8,247 nucleotides of DNA from an uncultured Prevotellaceae bacterium. GTDB taxonomy: Bacteria; Bacteroidota; Bacteroidia; Bacteroidales; Bacteroidaceae. The notes beneath the pieces were generated by a model. It was given only the letters and a program-made list of their open reading frames with translations, did not search any database and had not been told where the DNA came from. Both the position numbers and the translations under genes were made by a program. Location of the stretch: positions 1 to 8,247 of the forward strand of contig CALZJL010000046.1 of NCBI GenBank assembly GCA_945787625.1, in the 5' to 3' direction. Of this stretch, positions 1 to 6,991 are shown piece by piece (position 1 is the first letter of the stretch; each line of letters begins with the position of its first letter).

Positions 1-425
1 CGGGTGATGCCGTTGAGCATGATGTTTGATGGAATCTCCAGTTCTTTGCCGTCTGTGGCTGGACGTGATTCTGGATAGGTGGAGGATTCCTGTGCCATGA
101 TGGTGAACTGACCGCTACTGTGCTTGCCGTGAAGTTCGTATGTGTTGGGGTTTATGTCCAGAATGATGGGCTGCTCGGGTATCTCGCGGAGCGAGTCCAT
201 GAGAGTCTTGGCTTGGACGCAGAAACTCATGGTGCCGTCTTGCTCGAGTACTGGTACGGTGGTTATCATTCTTTTCTCGGAGTCGCTGGCTGTCACTTTG
301 AGTTCTCCTTCGTTTACTTCGAGAAGGAAACAGTCGAGGATTGACATTGCATTCTTGCTGGCCATTACTTTGCTGGCGTTGGCAAGGCGGCTCATCAAGG
401 CTGTGCTTGAAACTTTGAAATACAT
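1..425 (-). CDS. dnaN: DNA polymerase III beta subunit (sliding clamp), N-terminal part, cut by window edge
   Basis: Reading the minus strand from the ATG at 425-423 gives 141 uninterrupted codons running off the left edge, so only about the first 40% of a roughly 370-residue clamp is present. The product begins MYFKVSSTALMSRLANASKV, followed by an SILDCFLLEV segment and a KVTASDSEKRMITTV segment. These match the first DnaN domain of Bacteroidales clamps (SSTxLLxxL, LPILDCFLFEL, LTVTASDxE). A later REIPEQPIILDI segment fits the end of that first domain. In the family the clamp is a cytoplasmic ring-shaped dimer that tethers the replicative polymerase to DNA. No Shine-Dalgarno is visible; the leader is A-rich, as usual in Bacteroidota. 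It follows the S41 gene in the same direction after 137 bases, with its own promoter candidate. The identification is by remembered family motifs and is firm despite the truncation. Confidence 0.92.
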   Translation of the reverse strand, partial: MYFKVSSTALMSRLANASKVMASKNAMSILDCFLLEVNEGELKVTASDSEKRMITTVPVLEQDGTMSFCVQAKTLMDSLREIPEQPIILDINPNTYELHGKHSSGQFTIMAQESSTYPESRPATDGKELEIPSNIMLNGIT

Positions 426-459
426 ATCGTGTATAGTTTTTATGTGTTTGTTAATCTGA

Positions 460-476
460 TATCTTGGACAAAGATA
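460..476. repeat. Inverted repeat over the dnaN -7 box (possible operator)
   Basis: The plus strand reads TATCTTGGACAAAGATA: perfect 6-base arms (TATCTT / AAGATA) around a 5-base centre. One arm is part of the candidate dnaN -7 box, so a dimeric regulator bound here would block or reposition polymerase. The arms are A/T-rich and no U-run follows on the transcript, so it is a poor terminator. A 6-base dyad can occur by chance; the placement is what makes it notable. Confidence 0.35.
469..476 (-). promoter_or_regulatory. Candidate -7 promoter box for dnaN
   Basis: On the minus strand these bases read TATCTTTG, an exact match to the Bacteroides -7 consensus TAnnTTTG, 43 bases ahead of the dnaN ATG at 425. 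A start site about 7 bases downstream would leave a leader of roughly 35-40 bases, A-rich and without stops of interest. I see no good TTTG or TTG at the expected -33 position, so support is only half of the usual promoter. Its place in the only sizeable gap of the window favours it. Confidence 0.45.
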
Positions 477-562
477 GCATTTTTTGTTGTATTATGTGTG
501 TGGAGGGAGAATTTTTTTGCCTCCTGAGGGCATATTTGCTTCTGATGGTGTGTGAAGGGGAA

Positions 563-2161
563 TTATTTGCTGGGGTAGGTCTTGCCTTGGTGTATGATGT
601 CGAGGGCTTTGATGACTGTGGGGTCTTCTTGGTTGAGGTAGATGAGATAGTCTTCCATCTCGCGTGTGTTGTAGATGATTCCTCCGTAGATGGCGCGACG
701 GAATAACCGCTGGCTTTGGCGTAGCATGAGGTTGCGGCGTTGGAGGCCGTGTGCTGATGCCCATGTGGCAAAGCCGTCTATGAGGTTCTTGCGGTTCATC
801 CATTGCTCGAGCTGGCTGTTGTCGTCTAACTTCTGGAGCTCGGCTCGGTGACGGTCTGTGATTTCGAAGGCGTATTGGGCTATGAGGCCTGTGTATGCGG
901 CTTGTTTGTAGTAGGTGGTGAGGCCTGTGGTGTCTTCGGGGACGAAGATGTCGGGGCGTATGCCTCCGCCTCCGTATACGGTACGACCGAGGTGGACGGT
1001 CTTGTAGACGGGACCGTCTTGGTGTATGGAGTCTTCGCTGAAGAACTCGCCGCGCTCGTAGCGCATGAGCAGTTCGTTTTCGTAGTCTTCGCCGTGGCCT
1101 TTCTGATATGGTTTCTGGATGCAGCGGCCTGAGGGGGTGTAGTAGCGGGATACGGTCAGTCGTATGGTCGAGCCGTCGCGGAAGTTCATGGATTGCTGTA
1201 CGAGGCCTTTGCCGAAGGTGCGGCGTCCGATGATGGTGCCGCGGTCGTTGTCTTGTATGGCTCCTGCGAAAATCTCGCTGGAGGAGGCACTCATCTCGTC
1301 GACGAGGACTACGATGGGCAGTTCCTTGAATGAACCGCGTCCGTCGCTGTGGTAGTCTTCGCGTGGGGACTTGCGTCCTTCGGTGTAGAGTATGAGCTGG
1401 TCTGAGGGGAGAAACTCGTTGACCATCTGTATCGCTATGTGCATGTAGCCTCCACGGTTGCCTCGTAGGTCGAGTATGAGGGACTTCATGCCTCGCATGT
1501 TGAGCTTGGCTAAGGCTGAGAGTAGTTCGGCGTAGGTCTGCTCGCCGAAACTCTTGACGCGGATGTATCCTATGCCTGGCTCTATCATGTAGCTGGCGTC
1601 GATGGTGTAGACTGGTATATCGCCGCGTTCGACGTCAAAGGTGAGGGGCTTGGTGTGGCCTCGACGGACGATGGTGAGCTTGACGTGGGTGCCTTTCTTG
1701 CCTTTGATGTATTTCTGTACTTCGGTGCTTTCTAACTTGCAGAGGTTCTTCTTGCCTGCGGTGATTATCCTGTCGCCTGAGAGTATGCCTACTTTTTCTG
1801 CTGGGCCTCCGTGTATGACGCTCATCACCATGACGGTGTCGTGCTCCATGCGGTATTGTATGCCTATGCCTGAGAATGAGCCTCGCAGGTCTTCGTTGGC
1901 GGCTTCGGCGTCGCTGGCGTTGAAGTATGCGGAGTGGGGATCGAGTTCGGAGAGTATGCTGGGTATGGCTTCGTCTACTACCTGGTTGATGTCAACGGTG
2001 TCTACGTAGCTGTTGTCGATGAGCTGGAGCAGATAGTTGAGCTTATTGGTACCTGTGTTGATGATGTTTATGCGGTTGCCGCTGAAGTGGTTGGCCAGAA
2101 ATGTGCCAATGAGTATGCCTATGCTCATCGCTATGGAGAGCAGAAGGGGGAGTTTTTTCAT
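563..2161 (-). CDS. S41 family C-terminal processing peptidase (CtpA/Prc-like)
   Basis: A 532-residue serine protease of the tail-specific (CtpA/Prc) family, expected to act in the periplasm on unstructured or C-terminal regions of substrate proteins. Residues about 4-24 form one hydrophobic segment with no lipobox, so it is probably inner-membrane anchored. A leader region with LDPHSAYF (73-80) is followed by a PDZ domain (about 95-178, with GIGIQY and GGPAEKVGILSGD) and the S41 core. The core contains LDLRGNRGG (230-238), the nucleophile Ser293 in SASSSEIFAG and the general base Lys318 in TFGKG. The Ser-Lys spacing of 25 equals that of E. coli Prc (S430/K455). The stretch after about residue 350 is the extra C-terminal region usual in Bacteroidota versions. 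The start ATG overlaps the deaminase stop as ATGA, implying translational coupling, and fixes the start. Nothing appears broken. The substrate cannot be read from the context. Confidence 0.94.
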   Translation of the reverse strand: MKKLPLLLSIAMSIGILIGTFLANHFSGNRINIINTGTNKLNYLLQLIDNSYVDTVDINQVVDEAIPSILSELDPHSAYFNASDAEAANEDLRGSFSGIGIQYRMEHDTVMVMSVIHGGPAEKVGILSGDRIITAGKKNLCKLESTEVQKYIKGKKGTHVKLTIVRRGHTKPLTFDVERGDIPVYTIDASYMIEPGIGYIRVKSFGEQTYAELLSALAKLNMRGMKSLILDLRGNRGGYMHIAIQMVNEFLPSDQLILYTEGRKSPREDYHSDGRGSFKELPIVVLVDEMSASSSEIFAGAIQDNDRGTIIGRRTFGKGLVQQSMNFRDGSTIRLTVSRYYTPSGRCIQKPYQKGHGEDYENELLMRYERGEFFSEDSIHQDGPVYKTVHLGRTVYGGGGIRPDIFVPEDTTGLTTYYKQAAYTGLIAQYAFEITDRHRAELQKLDDNSQLEQWMNRKNLIDGFATWASAHGLQRRNLMLRQSQRLFRRAIYGGIIYNTREMEDYLIYLNQEDPTVIKALDIIHQGKTYPSK

Positions 2162-2604
2162 CGTTGTTCTTGTGTTGGGGCGAGTTGTTGGTTATGGTCG
2201 AGGGGGAGGTGTTCTACTTGTATGCCTGCACGTCTGAGGAGGTCTACGCCGTCTGTGAGACGGTATTCGCGTGAGTAGACTACGCGTTTGATACCAGCTT
2301 GGATTATGAGTTTGGCGCATTCGATGCAGGGGGAGTCGGTGACGTAGAGGGTGGCTCCGTCCGAATTGTTGCCCGAGCGTGCAATCTTGGTGATGGCGTT
2401 GGCTTCGGCATGGAGTACGTAGGGGTATGTGACGTTGTTTTCTTCGCATACGTTGGGAAACCCGCTGGGGGTGCCGTTGTATCCGTCGGAGATGATCATC
2501 TTGTCTTTGACGATGAGGGCTCCGACTTGACGTCGCTGGCAGTATGAGTTTTCGCTCCAGATGAGTGCCATGCGCAGGTATCTGCGGTCTAATATTGTGC
2601 TCAT
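2158..2604 (-). CDS. dCMP deaminase family protein (zinc-dependent cytidine/deoxycytidylate deaminase)
   Basis: A 148-residue cytoplasmic zinc enzyme expected to deaminate dCMP to dUMP, feeding thymidylate synthesis. The zinc and catalytic signatures are intact: HAEAN at 65-69 (zinc ligand His65, proton shuttle Glu67) and PCIEC at 92-96 (zinc ligands Cys93 and Cys96). Upstream, GYNGTPSGF (41-49) is the substrate-side loop typical of dCMP deaminases rather than of cytidine or tRNA adenosine deaminases. The length fits the short bacterial ComEB-like branch. It starts 13 bases after the M3 peptidase stop and its TGA overlaps the ATG of the S41 protease, so it sits inside a co-transcribed block. 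The last 15 or so residues are polar and Gln-rich and probably disordered. Specificity for dCMP over other cytosine nucleotides is inferred from family resemblance. Confidence 0.93.
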   Translation of the reverse strand: MSTILDRRYLRMALIWSENSYCQRRQVGALIVKDKMIISDGYNGTPSGFPNVCEENNVTYPYVLHAEANAITKIARSGNNSDGATLYVTDSPCIECAKLIIQAGIKRVVYSREYRLTDGVDLLRRAGIQVEHLPLDHNQQLAPTQEQR

Positions 2605-2617
2605 GTCGTTCCTTTCT

Positions 2618-4708
2618 TTATTTTATGCCGTTGCGGCGTAACAGGGCGTCGATGGTGGGCTCTGCTCCTCGGAAGTTCTTGTAGAGAACCATGGGGTGCT
2701 GGCTGCGTCCGCGTGAGAGGATTTCGCGACGGAAACGGTTTGCTGTGTCGCGGTTGAAGATGCCTTCGCGCTGGAAGACGGCGAAGGCGTCGGCTTCGAG
2801 GACTTCTGCCCATTTGTAGCTGTAGTAGCCTGCGGCGTATCCGCCTGACATGATGTGGCCGAAGCGTACGGACATGCAGTTGTCTGTGGGTATGGGCATT
2901 ACGATGGCGCGTTGCCATGCTTGATGCTCGAAGGTGATGATATCTTGGGTGAGAGGCTGGGTGAGGGTGTAGTATGCCATGTCGAGGAGGCAGAAGCTGA
3001 CTTGACGGCAGCAGGCGTAGCCGCATTGGTAGTTGCGTGCCTTGACGATGCGTTCGATCAGCTCGTCGGGTATGGGCTCGCCTGTCTGCCAATGGTGGGC
3101 GAAGGTGTGGAGAAACTCTTTCTCTATGACGTAGTTTTCCATAAATTGGCTGGGCAGCTCGACGAAGTCCCAATAGACGTTGGTGCAGGATAGCGAACTG
3201 TATCTCACTTGCGAGAATATGGCGTGTAGGGCGTGTCCGAACTCGTGGAGGAAGGTCTCGACCTCGCCGAGTGTGAGTAGGGCTGGACTCTCGGGGGTGG
3301 GCTTGGTGAGGTTCATGACCAGAGATACGATGGGGCGTACGTTTTCTCCGGGAGCAAACTGTGGGGACTCGTTTTCCTTGGTGGGGTGTTCGTCTTCGAT
3401 CCATTGGTCGCGGTAGGTGGTCATCCATGCGCCTGATTGTTTGTTGTCGCGCGGATGGAAGTCTGCCATCAGCACGGCAAGGAGGGTGCCGTCTGTGTCG
3501 TGAACTCTGTAGGCTACGACATCGGGGTGGTAGACGGGTATGTCCGGGGCTTTTTCGAAGGTGATGCCGTAGAGGCGTGTGGCGAGTGCGAATACTCCTT
3601 GCTGGACGTTTTCAAGTTTGAGATAGGGGCGAAGCATCTCGCTGTCTATGTTGTAGCGCTGCATCTTGAGCAGATGGGCGTAGTGGGCATAGTCCCAGGG
3701 CTGGAGATGGAAGTCTTGGGTTTGCTCGGGGTGATTGTCGGCTTCGTACTGTCTTGCGTATTCTTCTACTTCGCGGATATCGTTTTCGGCTATGGGCTTG
3801 TATGCTGCGAGCAGTTGGTCCAGTAGTTGGTTGACATGACTGGTGTCGCTGGCCATGCGGCGTTCGAGGACGAAGTCGGCGTAGCATTTCTTGCCCATAA
3901 TCTGGGCTAAGCGTTGGCGGAGGTTGACTATGCGGCGTACTATCTCAAAGTTGTTGTTGTCGTTGTCGTGGGTGCAGATGGTGCTGGAAGCACGGTAGGC
4001 TTTCTCGCGAAGGTCGCGTCGGGTGCTATATTGCATGAAGGGACCGTATGAGGGGGCTTTGAGGGTGATGACCCATCCTTCGAGTCCTCTTTCACGGGCT
4101 TCGTTGGCTGCGCTTTTTAGAGCACTTTCGGGGAGTCCTGATACTTCGTCGGGTGTGGTGAGGTGCATATACCATGAGTTGGTGTCGTGGAGCTCGTTTT
4201 GCGAGAACTGGAGCTGGAGTTGTGACAGCTCGGTGCGTATGTTGGCCAGTTCTTGTTTCTTGTCGTCGGGCAGGTCTGCTCCGCTACGGAGAAAACCGTC
4301 GTAGATTTTCTCCATGAGGAGCTGTTGCTCTTCGTCGAGCTCTGATCGTTTTTCCCATACGCTTTTGATGCGTCGGAAGAGTCGCTGGTTGAGGATTATC
4401 TTGTTGGTGTGTTCGCTCAGCAGGGGGGACATCTTTTGTGAGAGTTCTTCCATCTCGGGGCTGTTGCAGGAGCTTAGGAGGTTGAAGAAGACGCTGGTGA
4501 CGTTTTCTAGCATCTCGCCTGTCTTGGGGAGTATGGTGTTTTCGAATGTCGGTTCGGCTGGGTTGTTGCAGATCTCTTCGATGGTTTGAAGTTCCTGACG
4601 CATACCTTCTATCATGGCTGGCTCGTAGTGCTCGAACTTAATCTTGTCAAAGGGAGGAACTTCGTGTGGTGTGTTGTATCTTTTCTGATAAAATGGATTG
4701 TCGGTCAT
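2618..4708 (-). CDS. dcp: M3 family metallopeptidase, peptidyl-dipeptidase Dcp type
   Basis: A 696-residue zinc metallopeptidase expected to remove dipeptides from the C-terminus of oligopeptides in the cytoplasm. The N-terminus (NTPHEVPPFDKIKFEHYEPA at 12-31) matches cytosolic Dcp/oligopeptidase A proteins and no signal peptide is present. The zinc site is HEFGH at 488-492 (His488, catalytic Glu489, His492), with the third ligand Glu517 in VELPS exactly 25 residues later, as the family requires. The C-terminal GHIMSGGYAAGYYSYKWAEV stretch (617-636) is the Gly/Tyr substrate-binding loop shared by M3 enzymes, and Dcp proteins carry nearly this version. The length agrees with the usual 680-710 residues. 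It follows the Crp-like gene after 54 bases, with no convincing promoter between, and is followed 13 bases later by the deaminase. Dcp rather than oligopeptidase A is my call from overall similarity; the M3 assignment itself is secure. Confidence 0.94.
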   Translation of the reverse strand: MTDNPFYQKRYNTPHEVPPFDKIKFEHYEPAMIEGMRQELQTIEEICNNPAEPTFENTILPKTGEMLENVTSVFFNLLSSCNSPEMEELSQKMSPLLSEHTNKIILNQRLFRRIKSVWEKRSELDEEQQLLMEKIYDGFLRSGADLPDDKKQELANIRTELSQLQLQFSQNELHDTNSWYMHLTTPDEVSGLPESALKSAANEARERGLEGWVITLKAPSYGPFMQYSTRRDLREKAYRASSTICTHDNDNNNFEIVRRIVNLRQRLAQIMGKKCYADFVLERRMASDTSHVNQLLDQLLAAYKPIAENDIREVEEYARQYEADNHPEQTQDFHLQPWDYAHYAHLLKMQRYNIDSEMLRPYLKLENVQQGVFALATRLYGITFEKAPDIPVYHPDVVAYRVHDTDGTLLAVLMADFHPRDNKQSGAWMTTYRDQWIEDEHPTKENESPQFAPGENVRPIVSLVMNLTKPTPESPALLTLGEVETFLHEFGHALHAIFSQVRYSSLSCTNVYWDFVELPSQFMENYVIEKEFLHTFAHHWQTGEPIPDELIERIVKARNYQCGYACCRQVSFCLLDMAYYTLTQPLTQDIITFEHQAWQRAIVMPIPTDNCMSVRFGHIMSGGYAAGYYSYKWAEVLEADAFAVFQREGIFNRDTANRFRREILSRGRSQHPMVLYKNFRGAEPTIDALLRRNGIK

Positions 4709-4762
4709 GTTTTGAAGTAGTTTTTCGTAGGGGTGTTGATGAATTGTGATGCGTATAGGCTT

Positions 4763-5401
4763 TTATTTGTAGATGAATATATGTTCGCGCTTGAGCCCTA
4801 TGAGTCCTTCTCGACTCATTTGGTTCAGTTCCCTTGACACGTTGAGGCGTGTCTGTCTTACGATGTCGGAGAGTGTCTTCATTTTTATGTGGAGTATCTT
4901 AGGATAGGTGTCGGTAGATTGTATGCTGCGTATGAAGGCGTAGATCTGCTGGCGTAGGGTGGGGTGTGACTGCCATTGTGATGTCTTCTGGCTGCGACTG
5001 AGGCGTGATGATAGGCGCATGAGCAGGTTCAGCCGGAAGATTTCGTTGTTCATGAGAGTCTGTATGACTGCTTTGCGCTCTGAGATGATGACCTGTCCGG
5101 GGGTGAGCGGACGATAGGTGTGCAGGTAGGTCTGATCCAGACTCCATAGGGCTTCTTCTTCGATTATTGCTGGGGCGTGTATCTCTTCTTCCAGAGTCCA
5201 ACCATTGCCTTGGGTGTGGCACATTAGGGTGCCTCGGGTGAGCATGGTGAGTGAGTTGCAATGTCCTCCTTGTCTTATTATGTTTCCTTCTTCGGGCTCG
5301 ATGTTGACAAGACGCAACGCTCCCCTTTCGTGAAAGTGGTGTAGCTGCTGGGCGCTGATTCCTGTGAGCAGGGGAAGATTGGCGTATTGTGTGTAGTCCA
5401 T
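4763..5401 (-). CDS. Crp/Fnr-family transcriptional regulator, ligand unknown
   Basis: A 212-residue protein with the Crp/Fnr layout: an N-terminal cyclic-nucleotide-binding-like beta roll (about 5-115), a dimerisation helix (about 115-140) and a C-terminal winged helix-turn-helix (about 145-212). The recognition region is TLSDIVRQTRLNVSREL (176-192), followed by MSREGLIGLKREHIFI, the classic wing. It should bind DNA as a dimer in the cytoplasm. The sensor domain is divergent: the phosphate-binding GE...R(S/T)A signature of cAMP-binding members is not recognisable where expected (region about 75-105). Only two cysteines (48 and 61) are present, so an FNR-type Fe-S cluster is not possible. Its ATG begins one base after the apbE stop, so the two are almost surely co-expressed. 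The target genes and signal are not evident; autoregulation of its own block is a guess. Confidence 0.88.
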   Translation of the reverse strand: MDYTQYANLPLLTGISAQQLHHFHERGALRLVNIEPEEGNIIRQGGHCNSLTMLTRGTLMCHTQGNGWTLEEEIHAPAIIEEEALWSLDQTYLHTYRPLTPGQVIISERKAVIQTLMNNEIFRLNLLMRLSSRLSRSQKTSQWQSHPTLRQQIYAFIRSIQSTDTYPKILHIKMKTLSDIVRQTRLNVSRELNQMSREGLIGLKREHIFIYK

Positions 5402-5402
5402 T

Positions 5403-6419
5403 TTATTTTCTGATATTTGTCCAGGTCTGGTATTTGCCTTGGCTGTCGGTGTAGATGAGGAAGGCTTGCAGTTCGGGGTGTGAAGATAGCACTTGTCGGG
5501 AACTGTCGAGCCCTAAGACCATGAAGCTTGTGGCGTAGGCATCGGCTATGGCGCAGGTCGGCGCCAGGACTGTACTCGATAGAATATTGTGCTGTATGGG
5601 ACGTCCGCTGCGGGGGTTGATGGTGTGGGCGAGTTTGCGCCCGTCGGGGGCGATGTAGTAGTTGCGGTAATTCCCGCTTGTCGCCATCGCGCAGTCGTGT
5701 ACCTGAAGAACCTCCTCGATGTCGCCTGTGGAGGCTTGCTCTGTCTCGTCGGGACGGGTGATGCCTATATGCCATGCTTCGCCTTTGGGATTGCTGCCTT
5801 GGCAGACTACTTCTCCGCCTATCTCGACCATAAAGTCTGATACGCCGTTGCGGCGTAGGCATTCTGCTACGCAGTCTGAGCCGAATCCTTTGGCGATGGC
5901 ACTTAGGTCTATGACCATGCGTTCGTCTTGACGTATGAGGGAGTCGGAGGTGATGCGGAGTTTGCGCCAGTCTACAAATTGACGTATTGAATCTACTTGT
6001 GCGTCGGTGGGGAGCTGACCGTTGCGGAATCCGAACCCCCATGCGTTGACGAGTGGGGCTACGGTGATGTCGAAGGCTCCGTCGGTTGCTTTGCTTACTT
6101 CAAGGGCTATGGGGAGTATCTTGCGTAGCATGGGATCTGTCCTGGTGCTCTCGCCGTTGTTGATGCGCGAAATCGTGCTTTTAGGGTTGAACATCGAGAG
6201 GGAGGAGTCTACTTGACGTAAGGTGTGCATTATGCTGTCATTCAGATCTGTGGGAGAGGTGTAGGTGACGTGCATAATGGTGCCAAAGATGTTCTCCGTG
6301 AATTTTCGGACTTCCGCTTTAGTAGTGTAATCCTTGGCGCGCTCTGTGATGGCTATATATACCGTGCCGACTATTAGGAATATGAGAAAGAGGGCTTGTA
6401 TGATTTGTTTTTTCTTCAT
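5403..6419 (-). CDS. apbE: FAD:protein FMN transferase (ApbE), membrane-anchored
   Basis: A 338-residue flavin transferase that attaches FMN from FAD to a Thr/Ser of extracytoplasmic flavoproteins such as NqrB/NqrC or RnfG/RnfD. I start it at the ATG at 6419-6417 (MKKKQIIQALF). The longer in-frame ATG at 6476 would add 19 polar residues before the membrane segment and overlap mntP by 40 bases. Residues about 5-24 form a signal anchor with no lipobox Cys, unlike many ApbE lipoproteins. Family motifs in order: SMFNPKSTISRIN (75-87), AFDITVAPLVNAWGFG (115-130), DLSAIAKGFGSD (171-182), EIGGEV (199-204), ATSGNYRNYY (246-255), HTINPRSGRP (265-274) and ADAYATS (292-298). The last carries the conserved Asp associated with Mg2+ binding. 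Nothing looks broken. It lies 17 bases after mntP and one base before the Crp-like gene. No Nqr, Rnf or other flavinylation substrate is encoded here, so its target lies elsewhere. Confidence 0.93.
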   Translation of the reverse strand: MKKKQIIQALFLIFLIVGTVYIAITERAKDYTTKAEVRKFTENIFGTIMHVTYTSPTDLNDSIMHTLRQVDSSLSMFNPKSTISRINNGESTRTDPMLRKILPIALEVSKATDGAFDITVAPLVNAWGFGFRNGQLPTDAQVDSIRQFVDWRKLRITSDSLIRQDERMVIDLSAIAKGFGSDCVAECLRRNGVSDFMVEIGGEVVCQGSNPKGEAWHIGITRPDETEQASTGDIEEVLQVHDCAMATSGNYRNYYIAPDGRKLAHTINPRSGRPIQHNILSSTVLAPTCAIADAYATSFMVLGLDSSRQVLSSHPELQAFLIYTDSQGKYQTWTNIRK

Positions 6420-6436
6420 ATATGTGTGATAGTGAG

Positions 6437-6991
6437 TTATCCTAAATGTTCGATGAGTATTTTTATTCCGATACAAATCAATACTACACCTCCTATTGGT
6501 TCGGCGGGGAGCTTGATGTGCTTGCCGAGGGTGATGCCCAAGGCGAGACCGAGTATGGTGAAGAGTGAACTCCCCAAGGCTATGATAGCTGCAGCAGGGA
6601 CGATGTCGCTTTTTACGCAGGCTAATGTTATTCCTACGGCGAAAGCGTCTATGCTCGTGGCTATTGCAATGGTAGGGATACGTGTAGGCTTGAGTATGTC
6701 AGGCTGGAGTTCTTGAGCGCTCTCTTTCGTCCATAGCGTGCTAATCATTTTGTAGCCGAGGTAGCATAGCAGGGCGAATGCTATCCAATGGTCTATGACT
6801 TCAATCCATTGCCTCATGAGATTCATGCCATGATAGCCTATGAGAGTCATGCCGCCCTGAAAGAGCCCGAAGGCTATGGTCATGTGTGTCATCTGATGCC
6901 ACAGGATTCGTCGTGCAGCTATGCCTGCAGCGATGCTCACTGTGAAACAATCCATGGCGAGGGCTATAGATATGAGTATATATTCTGTCAT
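6437..6991 (-). CDS. mntP: Manganese efflux pump MntP
   Basis: A 184-residue, six-helix inner-membrane exporter that removes excess Mn2+ from the cytoplasm. It is built of two similar halves. The first has IALAMDCFTVSI (9-20) with Asp14; the second has ATSIDAFAVGIT (111-122) with Asp115. These paired acidic sites in helices 1 and 4 are the hallmark of MntP and correspond to its essential aspartates. Predicted helices lie at about 4-24, 36-55, 66-86, 105-126, 131-153 and 163-182, with a charged cytoplasmic loop at 87-104. Its ATG overlaps the stop of the preceding DUF6048-like gene as ATGA, which fixes the start. No yybP-ykoY Mn2+ riboswitch can fit immediately upstream because coding sequence occupies that space; a -7 box inside the preceding gene is a possible extra promoter. 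Confidence 0.94.
   Translation of the reverse strand: MTEYILISIALAMDCFTVSIAAGIAARRILWHQMTHMTIAFGLFQGGMTLIGYHGMNLMRQWIEVIDHWIAFALLCYLGYKMISTLWTKESAQELQPDILKPTRIPTIAIATSIDAFAVGITLACVKSDIVPAAAIIALGSSLFTILGLALGITLGKHIKLPAEPIGGVVLICIGIKILIEHLG

Larger units (their letters stand above)
426..562. other. Intergenic gap between the S41 gene and dnaN
   Basis: The largest non-coding stretch in the window (137 bases). It holds the dnaN -7 box and dyad described separately. No convincing terminator for the upstream block is visible: the only GC-rich partial palindrome (519-531) is followed by A rather than T on the transcribed strand. Read-through from the S41 gene into dnaN therefore remains possible. 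Confidence 0.6.

Noticed and set aside
511..531. T-run beside a GC-rich partial palindrome, considered as a terminator
   Set aside because: For minus-strand transcripts the palindrome is followed by A, not U, and for plus-strand transcripts the T-run precedes it. The stem also has mismatches.
464..706. Plus-strand frame of 80 codons starting in the intergenic gap
   Set aside because: Most of it is antisense to the end of the S41 gene, and it has no family resemblance or promoter. The divergent start falls inside the dnaN promoter region.
1641..2009. Plus-strand open frames antisense to the S41 gene, and similar ones at 848-1132, 2855-3193 and 3437-3826
   Set aside because: They are explained by the scarcity of stop codons opposite C/A-rich sense codons. 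None shows a recognisable domain or a promoter of its own.
2601..3428. A 275-codon open frame on the minus strand in another frame within dcp
   Set aside because: Its product is dominated by Arg, His and Pro with no domain, the usual result of reading C/A-rich codons out of frame, and it lies over the conserved catalytic region of the M3 peptidase.
5278..6042. A 254-codon minus-strand open frame overlapping apbE and the Crp-like gene
   Set aside because: It has the same Arg/His/Pro-rich out-of-frame composition and covers two genes with intact family motifs in their own frames.
6420..6476. Upstream ATG start for apbE at 6476
   Set aside because: It would add 19 polar residues ahead of the signal anchor and overlap mntP by 40 bases; the ATG at 6419 gives a standard MKKK signal-anchor start.
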